This document shows positions 49,340 to 57,732 of a stretch of 64,000 bases of DNA, piece by piece (positions within the stretch are counted from its first letter, which is position 1; the number at the start of each line of letters is the position of its first letter). Below the pieces are notes generated by a model. That model was not told the origin of the DNA. It did no database searches and saw nothing but the letters and a program-made list of their open reading frames with translations. Origin of the DNA: an uncultured Lachnospiraceae bacterium (GTDB lineage Bacteria; Bacillota; Clostridia; Lachnospirales; Lachnospiraceae); NCBI GenBank assembly GCA_902770965.1, contig CACXUY010000005.1, positions 91,880 to 155,879 of the forward strand, in the 5' to 3' direction. Position numbers and translations under genes: made by a program.

Positions 49340-50653
49340 TCAGGTTACTTCCCAGTCGTGATCAACGCTGAAATACCCCACGCTCTTATCATTTGATATG
49401 ACATCGAAACGGCAATACTCGCGGTAAAAATCAAGCGGCATGCCGTTAACATCAACTATAGAAACGTTCAGCCTGTATTTCCCGGAAAGCAGGGGCAGCG
49501 AACTGACCTTAAAAGTCACCTTGCCGTTCGTCTTCTCATGAGGTATGCGCACGCCGTCCAGCTGCGTGTTGTTGCCGTAGAGCCGGTCGTCCTCGAGCGT
49601 ATAGAAAGCCATGCCGAAAACATACTCATCAAGCGGTTTGTTTACCTTATAGTATATCTCTATCGAACAGGGCTTTCCCGCCTCAAGGACGTTCGTCCTC
49701 TGCAGCTCATGATTCAGCAGACGCGCCTCCTCAATCTCGGCATACTTCAGCCCGAAATGGTTCGCCGTGTAGTCGATGTTCTCCGTCTCTTTATCGGGCA
49801 TCGTGGCCTTGCTCTCATGCTGGGCTTTAAAGGACGCGTTCTTCTTCTCCTCAAGCGCCCTCGCCTCCGCCTCCTTCTTCATACGGCGCTCTTCTTCTTT
49901 CTTAAGGATCTCAAGCTTTTTGCCGTTCATATAAGAGAGATAGGCATCGACGACCTGAGACGCGCTTCCGTAAGAAATAATGCTGCCTTCGTTTATCCAG
50001 GCGGCTTTATTGCAGAACCTCGTCACAGTTCCCGTATCATGCGTCACTATTACTATGGTCACGCCGGCAGCCTTCAGCTCCCTCAGCCGGTCGAAGCATT
50101 TCGACTGGAAATTGGCATCGCCCACAGCCAGGATCTCGTCTATAAGCAGGATATCCGCATCGACGTTAATGGCCACCGCGAAGGCAAGACGCATGAACAT
50201 ACCCGAGGAATAAGTCCTGACCGGATTGTCTATGAACTCCCGAAGCTCAGAGAATTCGATGATGTCGTCCAGACGGGCATCTATCTCCTGCTTGGTCAGC
50301 CCGAAAATGGATGCGTTCGTGTAGATATTCTCTCTCCCGCTCATGTCGGGATGGAATCCTGCGCCCAGCTCAATAAGGCTCGATACCCTGCCGTCGACCT
50401 CTATGGTGCCGCCGTCAGGATAATAAATGCGGGTGAGGAGCTTCAGCAGCGTGCTCTTGCCGCAGCCGTTGTGGCCTATAAGCGCAAGGACTTCTCCCTT
50501 TTCAACCTCCAGGCTGACATCTCTCAGTACCCAGCGGTCCTCATAGCGGCTGCGGTTCTTGAAAAGAAGCCGCTCCTTGAAGCTGTCCCCACGGTCATAG
50601 AATATCTTGAACTTCTTGGATACATTTTTCACTCGGATGACACTGCCCATCAC
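49340..50653 (-). CDS. wzt: Polysaccharide ABC exporter, ATP-binding subunit (Wzt-like)
   Basis: This 437-residue protein has Walker A GHNGCGKST (60-68), signature VRTYSSGMFMRLAFAVA and Walker B ADILLIDEILAVGDANFQ, typical of polysaccharide ABC-2 exporter ATPases. A charged helical linker (about 245-300, EEERRMKKEAEARALEEKK) leads to a C-terminal beta domain (about 300-437) like the glycan-binding domain of Wzt, which recognises the finished chain end. It energises export of a lipid-linked polysaccharide through its membrane partner. It overlaps the permease gene by 4 bp. Confidence 0.93.
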   Translation of the reverse strand: MMGSVIRVKNVSKKFKIFYDRGDSFKERLLFKNRSRYEDRWVLRDVSLEVEKGEVLALIGHNGCGKSTLLKLLTRIYYPDGGTIEVDGRVSSLIELGAGFHPDMSGRENIYTNASIFGLTKQEIDARLDDIIEFSELREFIDNPVRTYSSGMFMRLAFAVAINVDADILLIDEILAVGDANFQSKCFDRLRELKAAGVTIVIVTHDTGTVTRFCNKAAWINEGSIISYGSASQVVDAYLSYMNGKKLEILKKEEERRMKKEAEARALEEKKNASFKAQHESKATMPDKETENIDYTANHFGLKYAEIEEARLLNHELQRTNVLEAGKPCSIEIYYKVNKPLDEYVFGMAFYTLEDDRLYGNNTQLDGVRIPHEKTNGKVTFKVSSLPLLSGKYRLNVSIVDVNGMPLDFYREYCRFDVISNDKSVGYFSVDHDWEVT

Positions 50654-51450
50654 ATCACCTCCGCGAAGCGTTTCTTGAGCACGTCAAAAATCGCGAAACC
50701 CGCCAACAGCATCACCACTCCGAATGCAAGTCCCGGAAGCAGAGTCTTGAGGTCCGGAACCCCACCGTAATAAAGTATGGTGCGGTATGCGCTAAGTATG
50801 TAGTACATCGGGTTGAGCCTGAACAGCGTCAGACTCCTGCCCGTGATATTCATGGTAATCTCATTGTACATGACCGGCGACAGGAACTGCATGCCCATGG
50901 AAATAATGCCCAGGATATGCTCCAGATCGCGGAAATATACCGTTATGGCGGAGACCGTCATGGCCACTCCGAGAGCCATCAGATACTCAACGATCATAAC
51001 CAGCGGCAGCGCCAGCAGGCCCAGAGGGCTTACCGGGACACGAGCCACCAGCACCACGGCAAATACCACGACAAATGACAGCAGCATGTTGACGAAACTT
51101 GATGTCACGTAGGCTATGGGAAGAACCTCCCTGGGAAAATAAATCTTGGTGACAAGGCTCTTCTGCCCCAGAACTGCCATGGAGCCTCCCGTCATCGATG
51201 CGGAAAAGAAGATCCACGGTATCAAGGCAACGAACAGGAAAAGGTAGTACCTGTCTACAGCATTGTGCATCAGCTTCGAGAAGACGATGTCATATATAAG
51301 AAGCTGGAAAAGAGGATTGATAAAAGTCCACATGAAACCCAGCACGGAACCTTTATATCTTCCGCGCAGGTCCTTGTGGACAAGAGTCACTACCATCTCC
51401 CTATATGCGTAAACCTCTTTTAGTGTTCTGATCAAAATACAGCTCCTCAC
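50650..51450 (-). CDS. wzm: Polysaccharide ABC exporter, membrane subunit (Wzm-like)
   Basis: This 266-residue ABC-2 membrane protein has six helices and the family pattern LVHKDLRGRYKGSVLGFMWTFINPLFQLLIYDIVFS near the start and FRLNPMYYILSAYR near the end. It forms the channel for chain export. It is coupled to wzt by a 4-bp overlap and to the upstream rmd by another, so the exporter and GDP-rhamnose genes are made together. This supports export of a rhamnose-containing glycan. Confidence 0.93.
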   Translation of the reverse strand: MRSCILIRTLKEVYAYREMVVTLVHKDLRGRYKGSVLGFMWTFINPLFQLLIYDIVFSKLMHNAVDRYYLFLFVALIPWIFFSASMTGGSMAVLGQKSLVTKIYFPREVLPIAYVTSSFVNMLLSFVVVFAVVLVARVPVSPLGLLALPLVMIVEYLMALGVAMTVSAITVYFRDLEHILGIISMGMQFLSPVMYNEITMNITGRSLTLFRLNPMYYILSAYRTILYYGGVPDLKTLLPGLAFGVVMLLAGFAIFDVLKKRFAEVM

Positions 51451-52388
51451 TCATCCTTTCCGCGCCAGTATTCCAGTGTCCTGGAAATGGTCTCGCGCAG
51501 CGGTATCTCCGGCTTCCAGCCCGTGTCACGGCTGATCTTAGTGATATCGGCCTCTATAACAGGTACATCCACCGGCCGAAGCCTTGCGGGATCGACCTCA
51601 ACGTTGATTCTGGCATCGGATATCTCAAGTATCATATGAAGCAGCTCTTCTATGGAAATAGCCTTTCCGCTGCCGACGTTGTATATCTCCTGCGCCCGGC
51701 CATACTCCATAAGAAGCCTGTAAGCACGTACCACGTCCCTGACATCTGAGAAATCACGTCTTGCGGAAAGATTGCCCACCTTCATCACCGGCGCCTGAAG
51801 CCCTTTCTCTATACGGACGACCTGGCGGCAAAAATCCGCTGCCACATATATAGGAGCCTGCTCCGGGCCGATGTGGTTGAAGGCGCGGACCGTCATGATG
51901 TCCATACCGTAGGCTCTGGCATAGATGCCGCACATAAGCCCCTGTGCCGCTTTAGTCGCCGCGTAGATATTGCCCGGACGAACGGGGGTATCCTCATCTA
52001 TGGGAATATCCTCAGGACGCACATGGCCATACTCCTCGCCGGAACCAATGACAAGTATGCGCGGGCTGTAGCCGGGAATCTCACGGACAGCATCCAGAAG
52101 ATTAACCGCTCCTTTGATGTTGACATCAATAGCGGCTGAAGGGTTTTTCCAACACAAAGCAACAGAAGCAAGCGCCGCCAGATGGTATATCCTGTCCGGT
52201 CGGAGCCTGCTCAAAAGGTCAACGATCTCGCCTTTATTCAATATATCCAGATCATAGGCAGCTGCCATATCCGTCTGCGGTGTCTCGCCCGGAAGCTTGG
52301 TTATGGCAACTTCTTCGCCCTTTTCAAGCAGATGGGCAGTGAGATAGAAGCCGACAAAGCCGGCGCCTCCTACGATCAGTGATTTCAT
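51447..52388 (-). CDS. rmd: NAD(P)-dependent sugar reductase/epimerase, GDP-4-keto-6-deoxymannose reductase-like
   Basis: This 313-residue short-chain dehydrogenase of the sugar-epimerase type has the Rossmann motif GGAGFVGFYL (7-16), the catalytic set S116 (GSGEEYG), Y142 and K146 (YAATK), and GNLSARRDFSDVRDVVRAY. This pattern fits Rmd, which reduces the Gmd product to GDP-D-rhamnose, and the adjacent gmd supports it. A GDP-fucose synthase or another epimerase cannot be ruled out from motifs alone. It is 145 bp after gmd and overlaps wzm by 4 bp. Confidence 0.88.
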   Translation of the reverse strand: MKSLIVGGAGFVGFYLTAHLLEKGEEVAITKLPGETPQTDMAAAYDLDILNKGEIVDLLSRLRPDRIYHLAALASVALCWKNPSAAIDVNIKGAVNLLDAVREIPGYSPRILVIGSGEEYGHVRPEDIPIDEDTPVRPGNIYAATKAAQGLMCGIYARAYGMDIMTVRAFNHIGPEQAPIYVAADFCRQVVRIEKGLQAPVMKVGNLSARRDFSDVRDVVRAYRLLMEYGRAQEIYNVGSGKAISIEELLHMILEISDARINVEVDPARLRPVDVPVIEADITKISRDTGWKPEIPLRETISRTLEYWRGKDE

Positions 52389-52532
52389 AATATATTACTC
52401 CTGTAAGCAGCCGTTAAACGTCGGTCTACGATAAACGCCGGGGATATCAATTCAAAGCTGTATCTCTCAGCTTCACATACAGCACCTTAAATATAAGTCT
52501 CCGCGTGCCTCCGTGCTTCGCGCTGACAGCGG

Positions 52533-53564
52533 TCACATCCGGCCGATCTTGATCTCTTTTTCGACAAGCTCGAGGTCGTTACGCACCATGCGCTCAACAA
52601 GCTCATGGAAGCTGATCTCGCGCTTCCAGCCAAGCTTCGTCTCAGCCTTCGCGGGATTGCCGAGAAGCAGTTCGACCTCTGCCGGGCGGAAGAACCTGGG
52701 ATTGACCTTGACCAAAGCCTTGCCGGAATCCTTTGAAATTCCGACCTCGTCAGCTCCCTCGCCTTCCCACTCGAGTTCAAGCCCAACACTCCGGAAGGCG
52801 CAGTCCGCAAACTCACGGACAGTGCGGGTCTCACCGGTGGCGACCACATAGTCGTCGGGTTCATCCTGCTGAAGCATCAGCCACATGGCACGAACATAAT
52901 CCTGTGAATGACCCCAGTCTCTCTTAGCGCTGAGATTGCCCAGCTCCAGATGGTCGAGTACTCCGAGCTTTATCCTTGCCGCGCTGTTCGTGATCTTACG
53001 TGTGACGAACTCCAGTCCTCGGCGCTCACTCTCGTGATTGAACAGAATACCGCTGCAGTTGAACATGTCATAGCTCTCACGGTAGTTCCTCGTGATCCAG
53101 TGACCGTAAAGCTTCGCGACGCCGTAAGGGCTGCGCGGATAAAAAGGAGTGCTCTCATCCTGCGGGACGGCCTGAACCTTGCCAAACATCTCAGATGTTG
53201 ATGCCTGATAGAATCTTGCCGCAGGTCTGACCATGCGGATAGCCTCGAGCATATTAAGGACTCCCTGGGCATCGATCTCTTCCGTCGTCAATGGCTGTTC
53301 CCAGCTTGTTGCGACGAAGCTCTGCGCGGCGAGATTGTATACCTCATCCGCCTGAGATATCCTGAGGGCATTCGCGAGCGAGACGATATCTGTCATGTCC
53401 GCATATATAAAGTGGAGCTTGTCCTTCAGGAAATCGACATTCCCATAGTCAACAACACTCTTGCGGCGGACAACGCCGTAGACCTCATAGCCTTCTGAGA
53501 GCAGAAGCTCTGCCAGATATGATCCGTCCTGCCCGGTTATTCCGGTGATCAAAGCTCTTTTCAT
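52533..53564 (-). CDS. gmd: GDP-mannose 4,6-dehydratase
   Basis: This 343-residue protein has NAD motif GITGQDGSYLAELL (8-21), the catalytic region STSEMFG (122-128) and Y147-x3-K151 (SPYGVAK). ESERRGLEFVTRKITNS and GNLSAKRDWGHSQDYVRAMW bind the GDP-sugar. It forms GDP-4-keto-6-deoxy-mannose from GDP-mannose. It is the first gene of the leftward polysaccharide cluster that ends near 44376. The start ATG at 53564 has AGGATGG upstream; four extra codons to 53576 are also open. Confidence 0.95.
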   Translation of the reverse strand: MKRALITGITGQDGSYLAELLLSEGYEVYGVVRRKSVVDYGNVDFLKDKLHFIYADMTDIVSLANALRISQADEVYNLAAQSFVATSWEQPLTTEEIDAQGVLNMLEAIRMVRPAARFYQASTSEMFGKVQAVPQDESTPFYPRSPYGVAKLYGHWITRNYRESYDMFNCSGILFNHESERRGLEFVTRKITNSAARIKLGVLDHLELGNLSAKRDWGHSQDYVRAMWLMLQQDEPDDYVVATGETRTVREFADCAFRSVGLELEWEGEGADEVGISKDSGKALVKVNPRFFRPAEVELLLGNPAKAETKLGWKREISFHELVERMVRNDLELVEKEIKIGRM

Positions 53565-53605
53565 ATTATTTACCATCCTGAAATCTAATCCTAAAACGTG
53601 TAAAA

Positions 53606-53629
53606 GAAACGCTGACTTCTCGGCGTTTC
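53606..53629 (-). promoter_or_regulatory. Hairpin at the predicted 5' end of the gmd transcript
   Basis: Ten-base arms (gaaacgctga and tcggcgtttc) enclose four bases. The predicted start of transcription from the promoter just upstream falls at the top of the stem, so the message would begin with it. On the minus strand it is followed by TTTCTTTTA. It could stabilise the transcript, or act as an attenuator. Confidence 0.45.
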
Positions 53630-53635
53630 ACAGGC

Positions 53636-53664
53636 ATTATATCATATATATTATTATGTAGCAA
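53636..53664 (-). promoter_or_regulatory. Promoter of the gmd polysaccharide operon
   Basis: TTGCTA (53659-53664) and TATAAT (53636-53641) are 17 bases apart on the minus strand. The leader to gmd would be about 65 nt. Confidence 0.7.
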
Positions 53665-53679
53665 TAAGTGACTTATGTG

Positions 53680-53717
53680 AAAAAAAGCGCAAGCCATACG
53701 GCAATTGCGCTTTTTTT
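53680..53717. terminator. Strong bidirectional terminator after the MarR/OhrR gene
   Basis: Thirteen-base arms, aaaaaaagcgcaa and its exact complement, give a GC core flanked by A7 and T7 tracts, so it can terminate on either strand. It lies 29 bases past the end of the regulator gene and before the gmd promoter. Confidence 0.9.
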
Positions 53718-53745
53718 AAGTCAAATGAATAATTCCGGAAAGGAC

Positions 53746-54198
53746 TCACTCTTCCGGACCCCTTGGACTGACCGAGTCAAGTATCCTGTAAAGCATGTCG
53801 TGAAGCGCGTCCTCCTCTCCCTCGTTAAAACTCACATGCCGGGAGAGCATGTTCGGGATGTCGCCCGCTTTTGCCCTGAGCTCTTCACCCTTCTGAGTGA
53901 TCTGTATATTCAGACACCTCTCGTCCTTCTTAGACCTCTCCCTGCTCACCAAGCCCTTCGCCTCAAGCTTCTTCAGAAGCGGCGTAAGCGTGCCGGAATC
54001 AAGATAGAGACTTCTCCCTAGCTCCTTCACGTTCAGGCTTTTCTTCTCCCACAATATCACCATGGTGATGTACTGTGTATACGTCAATCCAATCTCATCC
54101 AGATACGGTTTGTAGCGTCTTACCAGTTCTTTAGAACTCGCGTACAACGGAAAACATATCCGGTCTCCAGCTATAAGCGTTCTATCGTTGTTCTCCAT
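53746..54198 (-). CDS. MarR-family regulator, OhrR-like
   Basis: This 150-residue winged-helix protein reads MENNDRTLIAGDRICFPLYASSKELVRRYKPYLDEIGLTYTQY at its start, the OhrR pattern, with the peroxide-sensing Cys at position 15 as in Bacillus OhrR. LNVKELGRSLYLDSGTLTPLLKKLEAKGLVSRERS is the DNA-binding part. It probably responds to organic peroxides or hypochlorite by cysteine oxidation. No ohr gene or other peroxide enzyme is near, so its targets are unknown. GAGGATG precedes 54198, and a longer frame to 54339 is not supported. Confidence 0.88.
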   Translation of the reverse strand: MENNDRTLIAGDRICFPLYASSKELVRRYKPYLDEIGLTYTQYITMVILWEKKSLNVKELGRSLYLDSGTLTPLLKKLEAKGLVSRERSKKDERCLNIQITQKGEELRAKAGDIPNMLSRHVSFNEGEEDALHDMLYRILDSVSPRGPEE

Positions 54199-54375
54199 GT
54201 CACATCCTCGCATAAACTGCTGCCAATAAGTTATAAAGAAACAGAGACCTGCCAGTCTGCCATGCCATCCATGTTCATCCGTTTTTATCCGTAACTGTTC
54301 AAGGCAACATCCTTCACAATTACGAACAGCATTCGCCAATGCACAAAATCTGTCGTTTTAACATATTCGGTAAAT

Positions 54376-54418
54376 GTTCAGCACCCAGGATTCGGGATGC
54401 TGCGCATCCCTCGTTGTG
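54376..54418 (-). repeat. 43-bp dispersed palindromic repeat, copy 3 (opposite orientation)
   Basis: About 89 percent of the bases match 7470-7512 when read on the minus strand, with the gggatgc/gcatccc stem intact. Confidence 0.75.
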
Positions 54419-55006
54419 TTGAATAATTACCATATTCGTGCTGTCGAACCCCGGTTTTTGTCACATATATAGTGGCAAAAGCCTCGCGGTCGATGTCGTG
54501 CTGAATAGTGTCTATTATTCTTCATCAGGACATGCGAACTCCGGCCTGTCTGTCCAGCCTTGTGGCTTCGGACTCACATGCGGTTTTCATACGCAGACCT
54601 GTCCAAATGCTCCCGGCTGTCCACACTGATCTGTTCAGGTGTTTTGTTTAAATGCTCCTCCCGGCTTCCGCCAAGTTTTACATTTACAATAATGCTATAC
54701 GATTTTTTATATCATGTCAAGTTTTATTTGTGGAAATTTAGTCAATTAAATTAGATTTTATGATTCTGAAAAATATTACTGCTATTTCAGATAAAAGTAT
54801 ATTCATTTTTATTATGATAAGATTTTGATAATTGTACATAACTCGCTGTTTTAAATAGTCTCTTTACCGCTTGCATTTGACTTGAAGTCACTATTTTTGT
54901 TATTTTTTTATCGAATAACATTGCATACAATCATCATGCAACTCGGGCTTTCCAGACCCTTATCCGTAGGACGGACGCATTTTTACCGAATAGTTACTAT
55001 TGAATT

Positions 55007-55038
55007 AAAAACCGACCCGAAAGGGAGGATCGGGTCGG
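55007..55038 (-). terminator. Intrinsic terminator of the IclR and small-protein genes
   Basis: A 9-bp perfect stem (ccgacccga/tcgggtcgg) is followed on the minus strand by TTTTTAA. It lies 190 bases beyond the small-protein stop at 55229, at the end of this short leftward transcription unit. Confidence 0.75.
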
Positions 55039-55228
55039 CTTTCGTATAAAAGAAGTAAAGGGAGGGTAGAAATTATGTTCTCAAAGGCTTGTTCATTTCC
55101 TTTGATGGTTAGATGATATCAGAATAATATGGACAAACTGTGATATCATGCTAAAGAAACTCTAAACATAATAAAAACCTTGAGTAGATAATTAAGAAAT
55201 AGTTCCGATACCCAAATTCCCTTCTTTC

Positions 55229-55444
55229 TCAAAAATCCTGCTCGCGGAAATCGCCTCCTGCCAAGACCTTCTCTATCTCTGTGACAGCCGAGGAATAGTC
55301 AGTGTTGCCGTAATAATCTCCGGTGTACACAGGCTTGCCGTCCCTGAAGACCAGAATGGTATCCGGTATGCACCCCGACCACCCCTCTAGCTTCATCGTC
55401 AGGTTTTTCTCCTTCATCCACGCCTTAAATTCCATAAAATTCAT
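55229..55444 (-). CDS. Small protein of unknown function
   Basis: This 71-residue product begins MNFMEFKAWMKEKNLTMKLEGWSGC and continues IPDTILVFRDGKPVYTGDYYGN, which resembles the end of a thioredoxin-like strand-turn without an active-site pair. GGAGGGAAAG lies just before the start, so it is likely a real gene. No family was recognised. It lies 79 bp downstream of the IclR gene and may be co-transcribed with it. Confidence 0.7.
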   Translation of the reverse strand: MNFMEFKAWMKEKNLTMKLEGWSGCIPDTILVFRDGKPVYTGDYYGNTDYSSAVTEIEKVLAGGDFREQDF

Positions 55445-55523
55445 GACTTTCCCTCCTTTGCGCAGGCATATGTTCCTATCCTTTGCACAGGCCTACTATC
55501 CTATCCTTTGCGCGGGTCTATTA

Positions 55524-56258
55524 TTACTTCTTCCTGCAGGCAGCTGAGATATCCGCCCCAACCCTTCTCACGTCTTCCTTCATCTTGTCAAGAAGCTCGG
55601 TTTTGAACCTGACTGAAGGACCGGACAATGACACCGCTCCAAGTATCTGTCCTTCGCTGTCAAAAACCGGAGCGGCTATGCCAAAAAGCCCCTCCTCTCT
55701 CTCTCCGTCGCTCAACGCCAGGCCATCCGACTTGATTTTATCATAAAGAGCATCATCGATGTCCTTCTCGCCGAGGCACTGCCTCCTCATCTGAGGCTGG
55801 AGATGAGCGATTATTATCTTACCCGCGGCGCCGCGCAGCAAATCATGCCTGCTGCCGACCCGGATCACCTGACGCAGCTCCCGCCTGGAATCTATCGCTT
55901 CTATGCAAAGCTTGGATTTGCCGTCATGGACAAAAAGATGGACATCTTCATTGTATTTCTGATTTATCCTCAGCATGTATGGATAAGCCAGAGACCGGAG
56001 TTCCTCAAACGATTTGCCCGGGATCATCTCCGCAAGCCAGCTTATCTTACTGCCAAGATGATATGTCTTGCTCTTGACATTCTTAACTACAAAATCATGC
56101 TCCTGAAGCGCGGTGAGGATTCTAAGAACCGTGCTGGGTGACAGCTGTGTCTTCTCCGCTATCTCAAGTAATATATACTCTTGCTTATCAAGAAAACATT
56201 CCAAAATACTCATCGCTCTTTCCACAGAGCGAGACGACGAAGCCTGTTTATCTTCCAT
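55524..56258 (-). CDS. IclR-family transcriptional regulator
   Basis: This 244-residue protein has the winged-helix head (SVERAMSILECFLDKQEYILLEIAEKTQLSPSTVLRILTALQEHDFVV) and the effector domain with HDLLRGAAGKIIIAHL, GEREEGLFGIAAPVFDSEGQILGAVSLSGP, as in IclR proteins. These regulators usually sense a carboxylic acid or sugar acid and control a nearby catabolic operon. The likely target is the four-gene cluster at 56673-62515, which has palindromes at its promoter (61296-61336). That link is inferred from proximity. Confidence 0.92.
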   Translation of the reverse strand: MEDKQASSSRSVERAMSILECFLDKQEYILLEIAEKTQLSPSTVLRILTALQEHDFVVKNVKSKTYHLGSKISWLAEMIPGKSFEELRSLAYPYMLRINQKYNEDVHLFVHDGKSKLCIEAIDSRRELRQVIRVGSRHDLLRGAAGKIIIAHLQPQMRRQCLGEKDIDDALYDKIKSDGLALSDGEREEGLFGIAAPVFDSEGQILGAVSLSGPSVRFKTELLDKMKEDVRRVGADISAACRKK

Positions 56259-56271
56259 AATCTATTCCCAA

Positions 56272-56330
56272 GTCTATAAACCTGCGTGCCGGTATTGGCA
56301 CGATCAACCTTATAAGTATCGGGGCGGTCC
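56272..56330 (+). repeat. Dispersed repeat with a tgcc/ggca hairpin, copy 2
   Basis: It matches 39137-39195 at about 75 percent over the core, with the small stem at 56287-56300 kept by G-U pairing. Confidence 0.5.
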
Positions 56331-56384
56331 CGTCCTTTACGTTCCAGCCCCTACGCCAGGACACTTTCTCATTAAGTACTTTTT

Positions 56385-56479
56385 AAGTCCCTGAGGCGAA
56401 CGCGCACAGACGAAAGCTTGCTTTCGGATGAGTGCGGTCACCGAAGGACAACCGTTATGAGCACGGGCCCACGCAGCGG
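56385..56479 (+). repeat. 95-bp dispersed intergenic repeat, copy 2
   Basis: Ungapped match to 12107-12201 at about 92 percent. The internal hairpin here is perfect (cgaaag-cttg-ctttcg) but imperfect in the first copy. Confidence 0.8.
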
Positions 56480-56582
56480 GTGCCCAAACAGGGCAGCATA
56501 CATACATCGCCTGTACGCTTCCACAGCTTTCACTCGTTGTGGCAGCACGTGAAGCGCTATACGGGTTTACCAAGAGTTTTAT

Positions 56583-56617
56583 AAAAGGCATCCCCCACAC
56601 AGAATGCGGAGGATGCC
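56583..56617 (-). terminator. Intrinsic terminator of the catabolic operon
   Basis: A stem of about 13 pairs with two G-U pairs (ggcatcctccgca/tgtgggggatgcc) is followed on the minus strand by TTTTAT. It lies 55 bases after the HMG-CoA-lyase-like stop. Confidence 0.8.
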
Positions 56618-56672
56618 CTAAACTGACCATACAGCAATCAATCAACGATTCTGATTATCATCGTGCCTAAAA

Positions 56673-57638
56673 TTATTTCTTTGCGGTCTGATTTGCGATC
56701 TGACCCTTAGGCAGCTCAAGCTTAAGGTCTGCCGACTTGCCGGCCTTCAGGATATAGCTGTCAGCGGTATGGCCCAGCATACCGGTTACTTTACGTCCGA
56801 TAGCTATGACCTTGTCAACATCGACGCCTGTCTCAACGCCCATCTCGTCGAGAGCGTGAAGGACATCTTCCGTGGCTACGTTGCCGGCCGCGTTCGGGAC
56901 GAAGGGGCAGCCGCCCACGCCGGCGAAGGAGGCATCAAACTGGCTGAAGCCCGCCTGCATGCCGGCGATGATGTTGGCGATGGCAAGTCCGCGGGTGTTG
57001 TGGAAATGCAGCCACCATTTCACTTCGGGATATGACTTCTTCATCTCGGTGCAGATATCGTAGACCTGTGAAGGGTAGGCCATGCCGGAGGCATCAGACA
57101 GTGAAATTTCAGTGACACCGGTCTTGATATAAGCCTCAACGATCTCCTTGACGTCATCGATCGGGATCTCATCGTCCCAAGGAGAACCAAATGCCATGGA
57201 AATGGAACCGGAGATGTCAATTCCATTGGCGTGAGCCTTCTCAACGCACTCGCCAAAGCCGGCAACTGTCTCTGAAGGCAGGCGGTTCAGATTGGCAAGG
57301 TTATGCCCCTTTGAAGCGGAGACGTTCAGCTTTACTTTGGTGCATCCGCAGGCGATAGCACGGTCAACGCCGCGAAGGTTGGGAATGAACGCGCGGAGCT
57401 CGACGTCCGCGGGAACCTCTTCCTTGAGAACCTTGACGACCTCATCCGTGTTCGCCATCTGAGGAACCTTGACAGGGTGAACGAAAGAACCTACCTCGAT
57501 AACCTTCAGTCCGGCATCGATCATGTCGCGGAGAAGCTCGACTTTCTGATCGGTGGTCAGGATCGTCTTCTCGTTCTGCAGGCCATCACGAAGGCCAACT
57601 TCGCAGATACGTACTTTCTTTACATAATCAAAACCCAT
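56673..57638 (-). CDS. HMG-CoA lyase-like DRE-TIM metallolyase
   Basis: This 321-residue TIM-barrel lyase has EVGLRDGLQNE (R17-D18, metal and proton-transfer residues), IPNLRGVDRAIACG, metal ligands H211 and H213 in WWLHFHNTRG, and GVGGCPFVPNAAGNVATEDV with Cys244 in the flexible loop. These are HMG-CoA lyase features (cleavage of a 3-hydroxy-3-methyl acyl-CoA to a ketoacid and acetyl-CoA). The related cleavage of citramalyl-CoA or similar compounds is also possible. AAAGGAG sets the start at 57638. It is the last gene of the cluster. Neighbouring enzymes suggest a branched or sulfur-free hydroxyacid pathway. Confidence 0.85.
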   Translation of the reverse strand: MGFDYVKKVRICEVGLRDGLQNEKTILTTDQKVELLRDMIDAGLKVIEVGSFVHPVKVPQMANTDEVVKVLKEEVPADVELRAFIPNLRGVDRAIACGCTKVKLNVSASKGHNLANLNRLPSETVAGFGECVEKAHANGIDISGSISMAFGSPWDDEIPIDDVKEIVEAYIKTGVTEISLSDASGMAYPSQVYDICTEMKKSYPEVKWWLHFHNTRGLAIANIIAGMQAGFSQFDASFAGVGGCPFVPNAAGNVATEDVLHALDEMGVETGVDVDKVIAIGRKVTGMLGHTADSYILKAGKSADLKLELPKGQIANQTAKK

Positions 57639-57732
57639 ATTAAACACTCCTTTGCAAGAAAGGCCGGCAGCTGCCGCCGCCGGCCCTTGGGTGTATTTCC
57701 GTGATATTTACTAATCAACAAAATATCATCGA

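Larger units (their letters stand above)
54199..55228. other. 1030-bp AT-rich region without a supported gene
   Basis: It holds a dispersed palindromic repeat (54376-54418), a featureless AT-rich stretch (54650-55000), and a strong minus-strand terminator (55007-55038). A 13-codon frame beginning at 55075 (MFSKACSFPLMVR) has a very good GGGAGGG ribosome site but no conserved look. I cannot assign any other function. Confidence 0.6.
56259..56672. other. 414-bp region with two dispersed repeats and a terminator
   Basis: It contains copy 2 of the hairpin repeat (56272-56330), copy 2 of the 95-bp repeat (56385-56479), a further inverted repeat near 56510-56560, and the operon terminator (56583-56617). 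No gene is supported, and no promoter for the IclR gene was found with confidence. Confidence 0.7.

Noticed and set aside
55075..55116. 13-codon plus-strand frame with a strong ribosome site
   Set aside because: Too short and without a family to call as a gene, although the ribosome site is good; recorded in the description of the region.
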